Below, in pieces: positions 9,104 through 18,302 of a stretch of DNA of 64,000 nt. The position numbers were made by a program, and so were the translations under genes. How positions within the stretch are numbered: the first letter of the stretch is position 1; each line of letters starts with the position of its first letter. This DNA comes from Acidobacteria bacterium RIFCSPLOWO2_12_FULL_68_19 (GTDB lineage: Bacteria; Acidobacteriota; Vicinamibacteria; Vicinamibacterales; UBA2999): contig MELF01000017.1 in assembly GCA_001767525.1 (NCBI GenBank), positions 137,556 through 201,555 of the forward strand, given 5' to 3'. The notes beneath the pieces were generated by a model. The model did no database searches and was not told the origin of the DNA. It worked only from the letters and a program-made list of their open reading frames with translations.

Positions 9104-10231
9104 GTGCCGATGCTCGACGAGATCACCGAGGCCGTGCTCGCCAGGGAAGAGGTGGCGCGCTATCTCGAAGGGAGCCACGGCGAGAGCGGACGCACCGCGC
9201 GAGAGCGTGTCCGGGGCTACCTCGAGGAGCTGCGGACGACGCAGCGGTATCCGATCTATCGCGCGCTCAAGCATCCGCTCTATCCGATCCTGCGGAAGAT
9301 CGATCGCGTGGCCGAGCACGTCGAATCGGCCCGCGCAGCCACGCGCGCCGGCCGCGTGGTGTACGCCTCCAACCACAAGAGCCACACCGATTATCTCGTC
9401 GAGCTGCTGGTGCTCGATGAGAGCGGCATCCGGCCGCCGATCATCGCCGCCGGCATCAACCTGTTCGGGGGGCCGCTCGGGCTGCTGCACCGGCACGTGA
9501 CCGGTGCGATTCCAATCCGGCGCAACATGAAGGATCCGGCCTACCTCATCACGCTGAAGGCGTACGTCGCCGAGCTGCTGCGGAAGCACGACCTGTTCCT
9601 CTACCCGGAGGGCGGCCGCAGCTACAGCGGAGAGATCAAGAGCCCGAAGACAGGGCTCATCCATGCGGCGCTCCAGTCGGAACACTCGCAGCTCGTGGTG
9701 CTGCCGACGGCCGTCGCCTACGATCTCGTGCTCGAGGACCACGTCCTTGCACGCCAGCGCGTCAAGCGCGTGCAGCGCCCGTTCAGCCGCGAGCTGGCGG
9801 AGATGGTGCGCTACGCGGTCGGGTACCGGTCGCGCGCGTTCGTCACGTTCGGCAAGCCGATCAGCGTCGAGATCGATCCCGCCTCCCGCCGCGACGTGCT
9901 CGAGTTCGCGCGCACCGTCATGGATGCGATCGGCCGGCTCTACAAGGTGCTGCCGACGGCGGTCGTCGCCAACGCGATGCGCCCGTCGATCACCCGGAGC
10001 GATCTCGAGGCGCGCGCCGACGCGGTCATCGACACGCTGCGATCGAAGGGAGCCAATCTTGGCGTGACGAGCGGCGCCGAAGCGATCGACGGCGGCCTGG
10101 AGCTGCTGGAGACGCGCGGCATCGTGGTCGTCGAGCGCAGCCGCGTCCGCGTCCGCGAGCGCAACGTGCTCCGCTACTACGCCCGGACCCTGAGTCATCT
10201 GCTCGCGTCCCCGTCGCGCCGTACGCACTGA
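9104..10231 (+). CDS. PlsB-like glycerol-3-phosphate/1-acylglycerol acyltransferase
   Basis: NHKSHTDYL (HX4D) ... LYPEGGRSYSGE; GTG start after TATAGT. Confidence 0.8.
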   Translation: MPMLDEITEAVLAREEVARYLEGSHGESGRTARERVRGYLEELRTTQRYPIYRALKHPLYPILRKIDRVAEHVESARAATRAGRVVYASNHKSHTDYLVELLVLDESGIRPPIIAAGINLFGGPLGLLHRHVTGAIPIRRNMKDPAYLITLKAYVAELLRKHDLFLYPEGGRSYSGEIKSPKTGLIHAALQSEHSQLVVLPTAVAYDLVLEDHVLARQRVKRVQRPFSRELAEMVRYAVGYRSRAFVTFGKPISVEIDPASRRDVLEFARTVMDAIGRLYKVLPTAVVANAMRPSITRSDLEARADAVIDTLRSKGANLGVTSGAEAIDGGLELLETRGIVVVERSRVRVRERNVLRYYARTLSHLLASPSRRTH

Positions 10232-11163
10232 TGTACGGCGGGGCGAAGGCCGTCTTCTACGCGCTGTCCCGCAGCCCCGTCCTGAAGCGCCTGGCGTCGC
10301 GCTACGGCATGGCCACGAGCGCGAGCTTTGCGCGTCGCTTCATCGCGGGCGAGACGATCGACGCGGCGATCGACGTGGCGCAACGGCTCGAGGCGCAGGG
10401 CCTGCTGCTCACGCTCGACTACCTCGGCGAACGGGTGAAGACACTCGACGAGGCGCAGGCGGCGACCCGCGAGTACGTGCGGCTGCTCGACCTGCTCGTC
10501 TCGGCCGGCATCGAGCGAAACATCTCGCTCAAGCTGACGCAGCTCGGCATCGACGTCGACCGCGCCACCTGCGTGGACAACCTGCGGCGGATCCTCGACC
10601 CGGCCGGGCGGCACGGATTCTTCGTGCGGATCGACATGGAGAACTCGCCCTACACGCAGGTGACGCTCGACATCTTCGAAACGCTCTGGGAGCAGCAGTA
10701 CCGCAACCTCGGCGTGGCGCTCCAGGCCTACCTGTACCGCACGGAACTGGACCTCCGGCGGATGAACGCGCTCGGCGCACGCGTGCGGCTCGTGAAAGGC
10801 GCGTACAAGGAATCGCCGACGATCGCCTACCGCCGTAAGGCCGACGTCGACGCGGCATTCGTGCAACTCGCGCGTGAGCTGCTCGAGACGGGCACCTACC
10901 CGGCCATCGCCACGCACGACGAGCGCATCATCGACGCGGTTCGCGCCCATGCCGGCGAACACGCAATCGCCGGCGATCGATTCGAGTTTCAGTTGCTCTA
11001 CGGTATCCGCCGCGATCTGCAGGCGTCGCTCGTGGCAGCGGGCTGCCGCGTTCGCGTCTACGTCCCGTTCGGGCGCGAATGGTTTCCGTACTTCATGCGG
11101 CGGCTTGGCGAGCGGCCGGCCAACCTGGGCTTCGTGCTCGGCGCCCTCCTTCGCGAGCGCTGA
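10231..11163 (+). CDS. Proline dehydrogenase family protein
   Basis: FVRIDMENSPYT, LQAYLYRTELDL, VRLVKGAYKE, IATHDERII, FQLLYGIRRDLQ, YVPFGREWFPYFMRRLGERPAN. Confidence 0.88.
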   Translation: MYGGAKAVFYALSRSPVLKRLASRYGMATSASFARRFIAGETIDAAIDVAQRLEAQGLLLTLDYLGERVKTLDEAQAATREYVRLLDLLVSAGIERNISLKLTQLGIDVDRATCVDNLRRILDPAGRHGFFVRIDMENSPYTQVTLDIFETLWEQQYRNLGVALQAYLYRTELDLRRMNALGARVRLVKGAYKESPTIAYRRKADVDAAFVQLARELLETGTYPAIATHDERIIDAVRAHAGEHAIAGDRFEFQLLYGIRRDLQASLVAAGCRVRVYVPFGREWFPYFMRRLGERPANLGFVLGALLRER

Positions 11164-11180
11164 GGCGGGCGCCGGTCCGA

Positions 11181-12326
11181 CTAGGGTGAGCCGCTCGTGA
11201 ACGCCCGCGCCAGCGCCGTCAGCGCGTCACGACAGAGACAGACGTCCTCGATTCTCACGTATTCCTCATGGCTGTGCAGGCCCGCTCCGCCCGGTCCGAA
11301 CAGGACCGACGGGATGCGCGCCGCTCCGAGAATCGCGGCGTCGCTCCAGAAGGTCATCCCGACGCGGCGCGGCGCGCACCCGGCCGACGCGGCGGCGCGG
11401 GCAAGCGTGTCCGGCAGCGGGTGCGCGGACTCGATCTGGTATGCCTCGCGGCTGAACAGGAACCTCGCCTCCGCCTCGAAGGCCGCGTCCTCCCGGCGAA
11501 GCTGGTCGAGGATCCCCGTGACTTCCCGCAAACCGGCGTCGGCGGGCTCACCCGGGAGCGTACGCCGCTCGATCCTGAGGAGACAGCGCTCCGGGTACAC
11601 GCTCAGCTCCTGTCCGCCGGCAATCGTCGACGCGTGGAGCGAGGCGGCCCCGAGCAGCGGGTGCGCCGGCCCGCTCTCTAGGCGCCGGTCGAGTGCCTCG
11701 AGGTGGTGGAGCACGCGCCCCATCCGGAGGATCGCGTCGCGCCCCTCAGCCGGGCGGCTGCCGTGGGCGGCGCGGCCCCGCGTGTCCACCTCGATCCACT
11801 GGAACCCCTTGTGCGCCACCGCGATGTCCAGATCGGTCGGCTCGGTCACGACAGCCGCATCGGCGCGCCAGCGGGCGGCCATGGCCTCCGCGCCGATGCT
11901 GGCGTGCTCCTCGTCGACCACGGCCGCGAGGACGAGCCGTCCGCGCTCGAGTCCCCCCGCGTCGACGAGCTGCCTGGCGGCGCCGAACATCGCGGCAATG
12001 CCGCCCTTCATGTCCTGCGCGCCGCGGCCGTACAGTCGCCCCTCGCGCTGCACCGGCTGAAAGGGACGATCCATGCCGGAGACGCCGACCGTGTCGAGAT
12101 GGCCGCAGAACATGAGCGTCGGCCCCGGGCGGCGCCCGTCGAGGACCGCGACGACGTTGGGACGGCCGGGCGCCACTTCCGCGACATCCACCGCCAGTCC
12201 GAGGGCGATGCACTCGACGGCAATGCGCCGGGCGATGTCGGCTTCCCCCCGCGCGCCCGGCACGAGCGACGGATTGACCGAGTCGATGGCCACGAGCTCG
12301 GCGAGGAGCGCGATCGTCGGATCCAT
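11181..12326 (-). CDS. M20 family metallopeptidase (ArgE/DapE-like)
   Basis: FCGHLDTVG, GRGAQDMKGGIAA, VDEEHASIGAE, SDAAIL. Confidence 0.87.
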   Translation of the reverse strand: MDPTIALLAELVAIDSVNPSLVPGARGEADIARRIAVECIALGLAVDVAEVAPGRPNVVAVLDGRRPGPTLMFCGHLDTVGVSGMDRPFQPVQREGRLYGRGAQDMKGGIAAMFGAARQLVDAGGLERGRLVLAAVVDEEHASIGAEAMAARWRADAAVVTEPTDLDIAVAHKGFQWIEVDTRGRAAHGSRPAEGRDAILRMGRVLHHLEALDRRLESGPAHPLLGAASLHASTIAGGQELSVYPERCLLRIERRTLPGEPADAGLREVTGILDQLRREDAAFEAEARFLFSREAYQIESAHPLPDTLARAAASAGCAPRRVGMTFWSDAAILGAARIPSVLFGPGGAGLHSHEEYVRIEDVCLCRDALTALARAFTSGSP

Positions 12327-12352
12327 AACCGTGGAACAATGCTACCCGAACG

Positions 12353-13738
12353 ATGTCTCTCGATCTGGCCCGTGCCATCGCGGCCGCCGTTCGCGACGCC
12401 GGGGGACGCGCGCTCATCGTCGGCGGCTGGGTCCGCGACCGCTTGAGGGGCCGCCCGTCCAAGGACATCGACCTGGAGGTGTTCGGGATCCCCGAGAATC
12501 GTCTGGCGGCGCTCCTGACGCCGTTCGGCCGGGTCGAGCCGGTGGGCCAGAGCTTTCCGGTGTACAAGGTCAGCCCACGGGACGCACGGGACAGCGATCG
12601 CGGAGCGATCGACGTGGCGCTCCCCCGCCGCGAATCCAAGACCGGTCGCGGTCACAAGGGCTTCCAGGTGACGGGCGATCCGTTCATGTCGATCGCGGAC
12701 GCGGCGCAGCGCCGCGACTTCACGATCAACGCGATCTCGTGGGATCCCCTGACCGACACGTACGAAGACCCGTTCGATGGGCGCGCCGATCTCGATCGGC
12801 GTCTGCTGCGTGCGGTGGACCTCACGACGTTCGGCGACGACAGCCTGCGGGTGCTGCGGGCCACTCAATTCGCGGCCCGCTTCGAGTTCGGGCTCGACGA
12901 GGCGACCGCCGCGCTGTGCCGCCGCATCGAGCTCGACGACCTTCCGGCCGAGCGCGTCCGGGGCGAGATCGAGAAGCTGCTGCTCGCCTCCGAGCGTCCG
13001 TCCATCGGACTTGCGCTTGCCCTCGATCTCGGCGTGGTCGACGCGCTGCTGCCGGAGCTCAGGCCGCTCGTCGGCTGCGAGCAGGAGCCGGACTGGCACC
13101 CGGAGGGGGACGTCTGGACGCACACGCTGATGGTCGTCGACATCGCCCGCCGGCTGAACGCCGATCTCGACCGGCCACGGCTCATCGCCGTCATGCTGGG
13201 CGCCGTGTGCCACGACCTCGGCAAGCCGGCGACGACCGCGGTGATCGACGGGCGCATCCGATCGATGAACCATGAGGAAGCGGGCGTGGCGCCGACGATC
13301 GGCCTGCTCGATCGCCTGAACATCCACACCATCGACGGCTTCGACGTGCGGACGCAGGTGCTCGGGCTGGTCGCCCACCACCTGAAGCCGGGGATGCTCT
13401 ACAAGGCGCCGCAGGTCGGCGACGGCGCGTTCCGGCGTCTCGCACAGAAGGTCGACCTCGAGCTGCTCGCGCGGTTTGCGCGGGCGGACTGCCTCGGACG
13501 GACCGGCGAGTTCGACTGCTCGGCGATGGACTGGTTTCTCGGGCGGGCACGCGCGCTCGGCGTGGAGCACCGGCCGCCAGCGCCACTGCTGCTCGGACGC
13601 CATCTGCTGGCGCTCGGCCTCTCGCCGGGGCCGAAAGTGGGCGAGATCCTGAAGCAGGTGTACGAGCGGCAGCTCGACGGGCAGGTCACGACCGTCGAGG
13701 AGGCAACCGAGGAGGCCAAGCGCCTGCTGGCGCGATAG
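12353..13738 (+). CDS. CCA tRNA nucleotidyltransferase/poly(A) polymerase family with HD domain
   Basis: IVGGWVRDRLRGRPSKDIDLEVFG, RRDFTINAI, DPFDGRADLDRRLLRAV, CHDLGKP. Confidence 0.88.
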   Translation: MSLDLARAIAAAVRDAGGRALIVGGWVRDRLRGRPSKDIDLEVFGIPENRLAALLTPFGRVEPVGQSFPVYKVSPRDARDSDRGAIDVALPRRESKTGRGHKGFQVTGDPFMSIADAAQRRDFTINAISWDPLTDTYEDPFDGRADLDRRLLRAVDLTTFGDDSLRVLRATQFAARFEFGLDEATAALCRRIELDDLPAERVRGEIEKLLLASERPSIGLALALDLGVVDALLPELRPLVGCEQEPDWHPEGDVWTHTLMVVDIARRLNADLDRPRLIAVMLGAVCHDLGKPATTAVIDGRIRSMNHEEAGVAPTIGLLDRLNIHTIDGFDVRTQVLGLVAHHLKPGMLYKAPQVGDGAFRRLAQKVDLELLARFARADCLGRTGEFDCSAMDWFLGRARALGVEHRPPAPLLLGRHLLALGLSPGPKVGEILKQVYERQLDGQVTTVEEATEEAKRLLAR

Positions 13739-13739
13739 C

Positions 13740-14123
13740 TCACCAGATCACGCGCACCGGATACTGCGCAATGGCGGGATCCGGCGTGACGATGGCGAGC
13801 CCGTGGGCGATTGCCTGCGAGATCAACATCCGATCGAAGGGGTCGCGGTGCAGCGGCGGCAGCTTCAGCGACTGCAGCGCCGACTCCTCATCGAAGTCGA
13901 GCGACACGATGCCGCGCGTCCCGCGCCTGGCCGGAACCAGGCGGTCTGGAGGCTCCGGGAGCGCCAGCTTCCCGTCGCGATATTTCAACGCGATCTCCCA
14001 GACAGACACCGCGCTGAGCAGCACGTCGTTCGACGGAATGCGAACAGCCGCCGCCGCGGCAGAGGAAAGCGGGCCGCCGCCGATGAGCCAGAGAAACGTG
14101 CACGTATCGAGCAGGAGCCTCAT
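13740..14123 (-). CDS. PIN-domain toxin (VapC-like)
   Basis: MRLLLDTCTFLWLIGG...SAVSVWEIALKYRDGKL...DPFDRMLISQA; ATGA overlap with upstream antitoxin. Confidence 0.85.
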   Translation of the reverse strand: MRLLLDTCTFLWLIGGGPLSSAAAAAVRIPSNDVLLSAVSVWEIALKYRDGKLALPEPPDRLVPARRGTRGIVSLDFDEESALQSLKLPPLHRDPFDRMLISQAIAHGLAIVTPDPAIAQYPVRVIW

Positions 14124-14464
14124 GAGAGGCGGCGGCGGCGACCACCGTCCGGCCCCACGTAGCCGCCCTTCCGCTCCGCAACCTTCGACGACGGTGTATG
14201 GGTGAGCGGGTCGGTCGATCCCTTGCCCTCCCAGAGGTCCAATTCCTCGTCGGACAACGATTCGAAGAACGACGGCGGCACCTCGAAAATGGATTCGCCG
14301 GGCAGCGGCCCGATCGGCCGCGGTTCGGTCCGAACCGACTGCACGGGGCCAAGCTCCGCCACAGGCGTGTTGTGGCGATAGATGACGATGCGCTCGCCCT
14401 TGGCGGCGCGTTCGAGGTACTCGGACAGTTTCGCCTTGATCTCGAACACGTTGACCTTTGACAT
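14120..14464 (-). CDS. Phd/YefM-type antitoxin
   Basis: MSKVNVFEIKAKLSEYLERAAKGERIVIYRHNTPVAEL; immediately upstream of the PIN gene. Confidence 0.85.
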   Translation of the reverse strand: MSKVNVFEIKAKLSEYLERAAKGERIVIYRHNTPVAELGPVQSVRTEPRPIGPLPGESIFEVPPSFFESLSDEELDLWEGKGSTDPLTHTPSSKVAERKGGYVGPDGGRRRRLS

Positions 14465-14477
14465 GACTATATTATAG
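14465..14477 (-). promoter_or_regulatory. Leaderless-type -10 (TATAAT) overlapping a palindromic operator candidate
   Basis: Minus strand CTATAATATAG (palindrome arms CTATA/TATAG); TATAAT is 6 nt before ATG. Confidence 0.5.
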
Positions 14478-14509
14478 ACCAATTATTAAGTCCTAGATAA
14501 AGTCACCGA

Positions 14510-15469
14510 TCAGGCGCCGATGTAGCGTGCGAAGTCCTCGGGTGAGACGTTCCCGCCTGAGACGACTGCCACGCTGCCCGCAGGGGTCATCTTGCGGGCG
14601 AGCACCGCCGCCACGGCTGCCGCGCCGCTCGGCTCCGCGACGATGCGAGCCTCGCGAAACAGCCATCCCACCGCCGCCGCAATCGCCTCATCGTCGACGG
14701 TCACCAGCTCATCGACGAACGCCTGCACGTGGGCGAACGTCAGCTCGCCCGGCTGGAGCGGCAACAGGCCATCGGCGATGCTCGACGTCCGCTCCAGCCG
14801 CACGGGCCGTCCGGCCGAACGCGAGGCCGCCATCTTGGCGGCGCCGACCGGCTCGACGCCGACGATGCGCGTCGCCGGCCGGCAAGACTTGACCGCCGCC
14901 GCAATGCCCGAGATCAAACCGCCGCCGCCGACCGGAACGTAGATCGCCGCGGCGTCGGCAACCTCGTCGAGAATCTCCAGCCCGCACGTGCCGGCGCCCG
15001 CGATGATCCAGGGGTGGTCGAATGGCGGCACCATCGTCAGACCGCGAGCGGCGGCTTCCGCCTCGGCCCGCGCCCGTCGGTCGATCGACGTGGTGCCGGC
15101 CATGATCACTTCCCCGCCATAGCGTCGAACGCCCTCGACTTTCACCCGCGGCGCCGTGTCGGGCATGACGACCACCGCACGCACGCCGAGCCGCTCGGCG
15201 GCGAGCGCCACGGCCTGCCCATGATTGCCGGACGAGTAGGTGATGACGCCGGCGGCGCGCGCCTCCCGCGGCAGCTGCGCCAGAAAGTTGCAGGCGCCGC
15301 GGATCTTGAAGGCGCCCATCGGCTGGAGGTTCTCGCATTTCAGCGCAACGCCGCGAGCGAGCACAACCGGCGTACGCACAGCCGCCATGCGGATGCGTGC
15401 CGCCGCGGCTTCGATGTCGGCACGCGCAACGAGCCCGCCTGCGCGGCTCCCCGACTGGGCAAGGGTCAA
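14510..15469 (-). CDS. PLP-dependent threonine/serine dehydratase
   Basis: CENLQPMGAFKIRGA, TYSSGNHGQA, PVGGGGLISG, VSGGNVS; TTG start overlapping the M28 stop. Confidence 0.85.
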   Translation of the reverse strand: MTLAQSGSRAGGLVARADIEAAAARIRMAAVRTPVVLARGVALKCENLQPMGAFKIRGACNFLAQLPREARAAGVITYSSGNHGQAVALAAERLGVRAVVVMPDTAPRVKVEGVRRYGGEVIMAGTTSIDRRARAEAEAAARGLTMVPPFDHPWIIAGAGTCGLEILDEVADAAAIYVPVGGGGLISGIAAAVKSCRPATRIVGVEPVGAAKMAASRSAGRPVRLERTSSIADGLLPLQPGELTFAHVQAFVDELVTVDDEAIAAAVGWLFREARIVAEPSGAAAVAAVLARKMTPAGSVAVVSGGNVSPEDFARYIGA

Positions 15470-17139
15470 TGGGTCGCCTCGAGACGCGGACGCGCGAACT
15501 GCTCGGTCGGGTGGTAGGCCGGCATGTCGACGAGATGAGCGATCCGCCAGCCGAGGTCGGCCAGCAACCGCATGTCGTTCACCGCCGCCCGGTAGTCCCA
15601 GGACGGCAGAATCTCGTCTCCAGGCTGGTGATAGCGCTTGGCCAAGTACTCCTCGTGCAGCCGCTTCGCCGCGGCCGGATCGGGGCCGATGAAATCCGCC
15701 GGATCGGCGAGCGACAGCGCCGGAATCCCGATCTTGGCCAGCGGAAAGTGATCGGAGCGGAAGAAATGGCCGCGTCCAGGCTCCGGATCCGGACCAACCA
15801 CGCGTCCGTGCTCGGCCGCCACCTGCGAGGCGAGAGCACCGAGCGTCGATCGATCCGCCCCGAGCAGCACGATGTCGCGGCTTGGTCCCGTCATGTTGAG
15901 CGAATCGATGTTGATGTCGGCCGCCCATGCGCCCGCGGGCAGTACCGGGTGCGCGGCGAAGTACTCGGCTCCAAGGAGCCCCGATTCCTCGGCCGTGGTG
16001 AAAACCACGTAAATCGACCGGAGCGGCCGGCTGCCGGCCCGCGCCAGCGCTGCTGCCACTTCGAGCGTGCCGGCCAGTCCCGACGCGTTGTCGGTGGCGC
16101 CGTTGTAGATGCGATCGGTGTCCGCCGGCTCGCCCGGCATCGGGTCGCGCAAGCCGAGGTGATCGTAGTGCGCCGTGTAGATGACACCCTGCGCCGGGTT
16201 CGTCCCGCGCAGCACGCCGATCACGTTCGGCGTCGTCTTCTGCTGGACGGTCTGCAGGATGGTGCCCGAGGCCTGGATGCCGAGGGGCACCGGCTTCGCG
16301 CCCCGCCGGTGCGCCGCACCGCGCAGCGAGTCGAGATCGCGGCCGGCGCGCCGGGCAATCTCCCGGGCGGCGCGGTCCGTCACCCAGGCTTTCAGCGCCA
16401 GGCGCGGGGCGCCCGGCACCGCCGGAATCGAGTACTGCGTCCCGCTCCACGACGACTGCACCACCTGCCACGGGTAGGTGGCGGACTCGTCGGTGTGAAT
16501 CAGAATCGCGCCCGTAGCGCCCTGCCGCGCCGCCTCTTCCAACTTGTAGGTCCAGCGGCCGTAGTACGTGAGTGCCGGACCGCCAAAGAGCTGCGGCTCT
16601 TCGGCCGAGGCCGGCGGGTCGTTCACCATGATGAGCGCGATGCGGCCGCGCATGTCGACGCCCGCGTAATCGTCCCACTGGTATTCGGGCGCCACGATGC
16701 CGTGGCCGACGAAGACGATCTCGCCGGCGGTCCGTACCTGCGGCTCCTGGACGTCGCTGAACGCCACGACATCCTGCAGGTAGGTGAACGGCGCGCCAGG
16801 GCCCGCGGCCAGGGTGAACGAAGGGTTCACCTCGGCTTCGACGATGGCCACATTCTGAAAATAGGTCCCCTCGCCGCCCGCCGGCTCGAACCCGAGCTGC
16901 GCGAGCTCGGTGGCCAGGTACAGCGCCGCGAGCTGCCCTCCGCGGGTCGAGGGTGCGCGCCCTTCGAGGAGATCGTCGGAAAGGAACCGCACACGTGCGG
17001 CAATCCGCTCGCCGCGAATCTCATCCAGAGCGGGCCCGGCGGCCGCGGCCGGGCGCGCCGGCCCCAGCCGGTTCTGGACCGCGAGCGCGCCCGCAATCAC
17101 GAGGGCAACGGCAGCTGCCAGCCAGATCGCTCTCCGCAT
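15466..17139 (-). CDS. M28 family Zn-peptidase with PA-like insert, exported
   Basis: MRRAIWLAAAVALVIAGALA signal; YTAHYDHLG, GATDNASGLA, TTAEESGLLGAEYF, FFRSDHFPLAKIG. Confidence 0.88.
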   Translation of the reverse strand: MRRAIWLAAAVALVIAGALAVQNRLGPARPAAAAGPALDEIRGERIAARVRFLSDDLLEGRAPSTRGGQLAALYLATELAQLGFEPAGGEGTYFQNVAIVEAEVNPSFTLAAGPGAPFTYLQDVVAFSDVQEPQVRTAGEIVFVGHGIVAPEYQWDDYAGVDMRGRIALIMVNDPPASAEEPQLFGGPALTYYGRWTYKLEEAARQGATGAILIHTDESATYPWQVVQSSWSGTQYSIPAVPGAPRLALKAWVTDRAAREIARRAGRDLDSLRGAAHRRGAKPVPLGIQASGTILQTVQQKTTPNVIGVLRGTNPAQGVIYTAHYDHLGLRDPMPGEPADTDRIYNGATDNASGLAGTLEVAAALARAGSRPLRSIYVVFTTAEESGLLGAEYFAAHPVLPAGAWAADINIDSLNMTGPSRDIVLLGADRSTLGALASQVAAEHGRVVGPDPEPGRGHFFRSDHFPLAKIGIPALSLADPADFIGPDPAAAKRLHEEYLAKRYHQPGDEILPSWDYRAAVNDMRLLADLGWRIAHLVDMPAYHPTEQFARPRLEATH

Positions 17140-17224
17140 CGGGCCAGTATAGGGCAGCCGTTCGAGGCGTTCGGATCGTTCGGTTCGAGGTGCCGGGTTC
17201 AGGGGGCCGGGACGAGTCGCTTCA

Positions 17225-17440
17225 TCTCTCGGATGGTTCAGCGCCGCGAGCGTCCTGGCTTCGCGCTCGAATCGCGCGATCCGTTCCTGGTCGTGTGCGA
17301 CCGTGGCGGGCAGGATCTTGATCGCCACGTCGCGCCCCGAGCTTCGTGTCGCGTGCCCGGTAGACCTCGCCCATGCCGCCGGCGCCGAGGACGGACTGAA
17401 TCTCGTAAACACCGAAGCGAGTTCCGACCGCGAGAGACAT
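17225..17440 (-). pseudogene. Relic of a Ser/Thr protein kinase N-lobe: frameshifted and truncated
   Basis: One frame [35 protein letters not shown], the other [36 protein letters not shown]; no C-lobe or HRD/DFG follows. Confidence 0.8.
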
Positions 17441-17486
17441 CCTTGGAGGGCGGATTGCCGCGCAATTGTAGCTGGGATTATTCAAA

Positions 17487-17516
17487 CAAGGACTATATCC
17501 TTGCTACAGTAAGGAC
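17487..17516 (+). promoter_or_regulatory. Operator-like inverted repeat CAAGGA-N5-TCCTTG and -10-like TACAGT upstream of the antitoxin
   Basis: caaggactatatccttg at 17487-17503; TACAGT at 17505-17510; ATG at 17517. Confidence 0.5.
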
Positions 17517-17804
17517 ATGGCAAAGGTAACCAGCAAGCTGCAGGTGACCGTCCCCAAGGCGATTGCTGAACAATTCGACATCCGCCCCGGCAGCGATATC
17601 ACGTGGGTACCGGCCGGCGACTCTATTCGGATCGTTCCGCCCGGACGACGGCGGTGGCGGCTGAGCCGCGAGGCGCGGATCGAGTTGTTCGACGAGGCGA
17701 GCCGCCGCCAGCACAAACGCGACGCCGCCCGCCCCTCCTCGAAACCGCCGGGCGACCGGGCGTGGACACGCGACGAGCTGTACGGTCGTGGCCGCGCTCG
17801 TTGA
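17517..17804 (+). CDS. AbrB/SpoVT-type antitoxin
   Basis: MAKVTSKLQVTVPKAIAEQFDIRPGSDITWVPAGDSIRI. Confidence 0.88.
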   Translation: MAKVTSKLQVTVPKAIAEQFDIRPGSDITWVPAGDSIRIVPPGRRRWRLSREARIELFDEASRRQHKRDAARPSSKPPGDRAWTRDELYGRGRAR

Positions 17805-18225
17805 CACCAATATCCTCGTGTACCGGTTCGACGGCCGGTTTCCGGACAAGCAGCAAATCGCCACTGCGCTCCTTCGCCAGGGAATCGAGGAGGATTCGGT
17901 GCGCCTTCCGCACCAGGCGCTCATCGAGTTCGTCTCGGTGGTGACGCGGCCGCTCGACGACGGGCGCCCGCTGCTCCCGCTGGAAGCCGCCTACCGCGAA
18001 GCGGAGGAGCTGCTCAGCCAGTTCGAGCTGCTCTATCCCACCGAGGATGTCGTCCGGATGGCGATGCGCGGTGCGGCGGCGTATCAGCTCTCCTGGTTCG
18101 ACGCGCACCTGTGGGCGTATGCGGAACATTACGGGCTGAACGAATTGATCTCGGAGGACTTTCAGCACGGCCGTCTGTACGGCACCGTCCGCGCCAGGAA
18201 TCCGTTTGTCACCTCCGGCCGGTGA
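17788..18225 (+). CDS. PIN-domain toxin (VapC-like)
   Basis: MAALVDTNILVYRFDGRFPDKQ...FDAHLWAYAEHYGLNELISEDFQHG; GTG start overlapping antitoxin. Confidence 0.87.
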   Translation: MAALVDTNILVYRFDGRFPDKQQIATALLRQGIEEDSVRLPHQALIEFVSVVTRPLDDGRPLLPLEAAYREAEELLSQFELLYPTEDVVRMAMRGAAAYQLSWFDAHLWAYAEHYGLNELISEDFQHGRLYGTVRARNPFVTSGR

Positions 18226-18302
18226 CGGCCGAGGGATTGGGATCGAGCAATTCGCTCCGGGTCCTGGGCGGCCGCGCCGGGGCGTGATAGAGGAGTGCGT
18301 CG

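Noticed and set aside
15466-17412. Kinase-peptidase fusion protein (648 aa)
   Set aside because: The kinase part is a frameshifted relic, and the peptidase has its own signal peptide, ATG at 17139 and a TATACT box.
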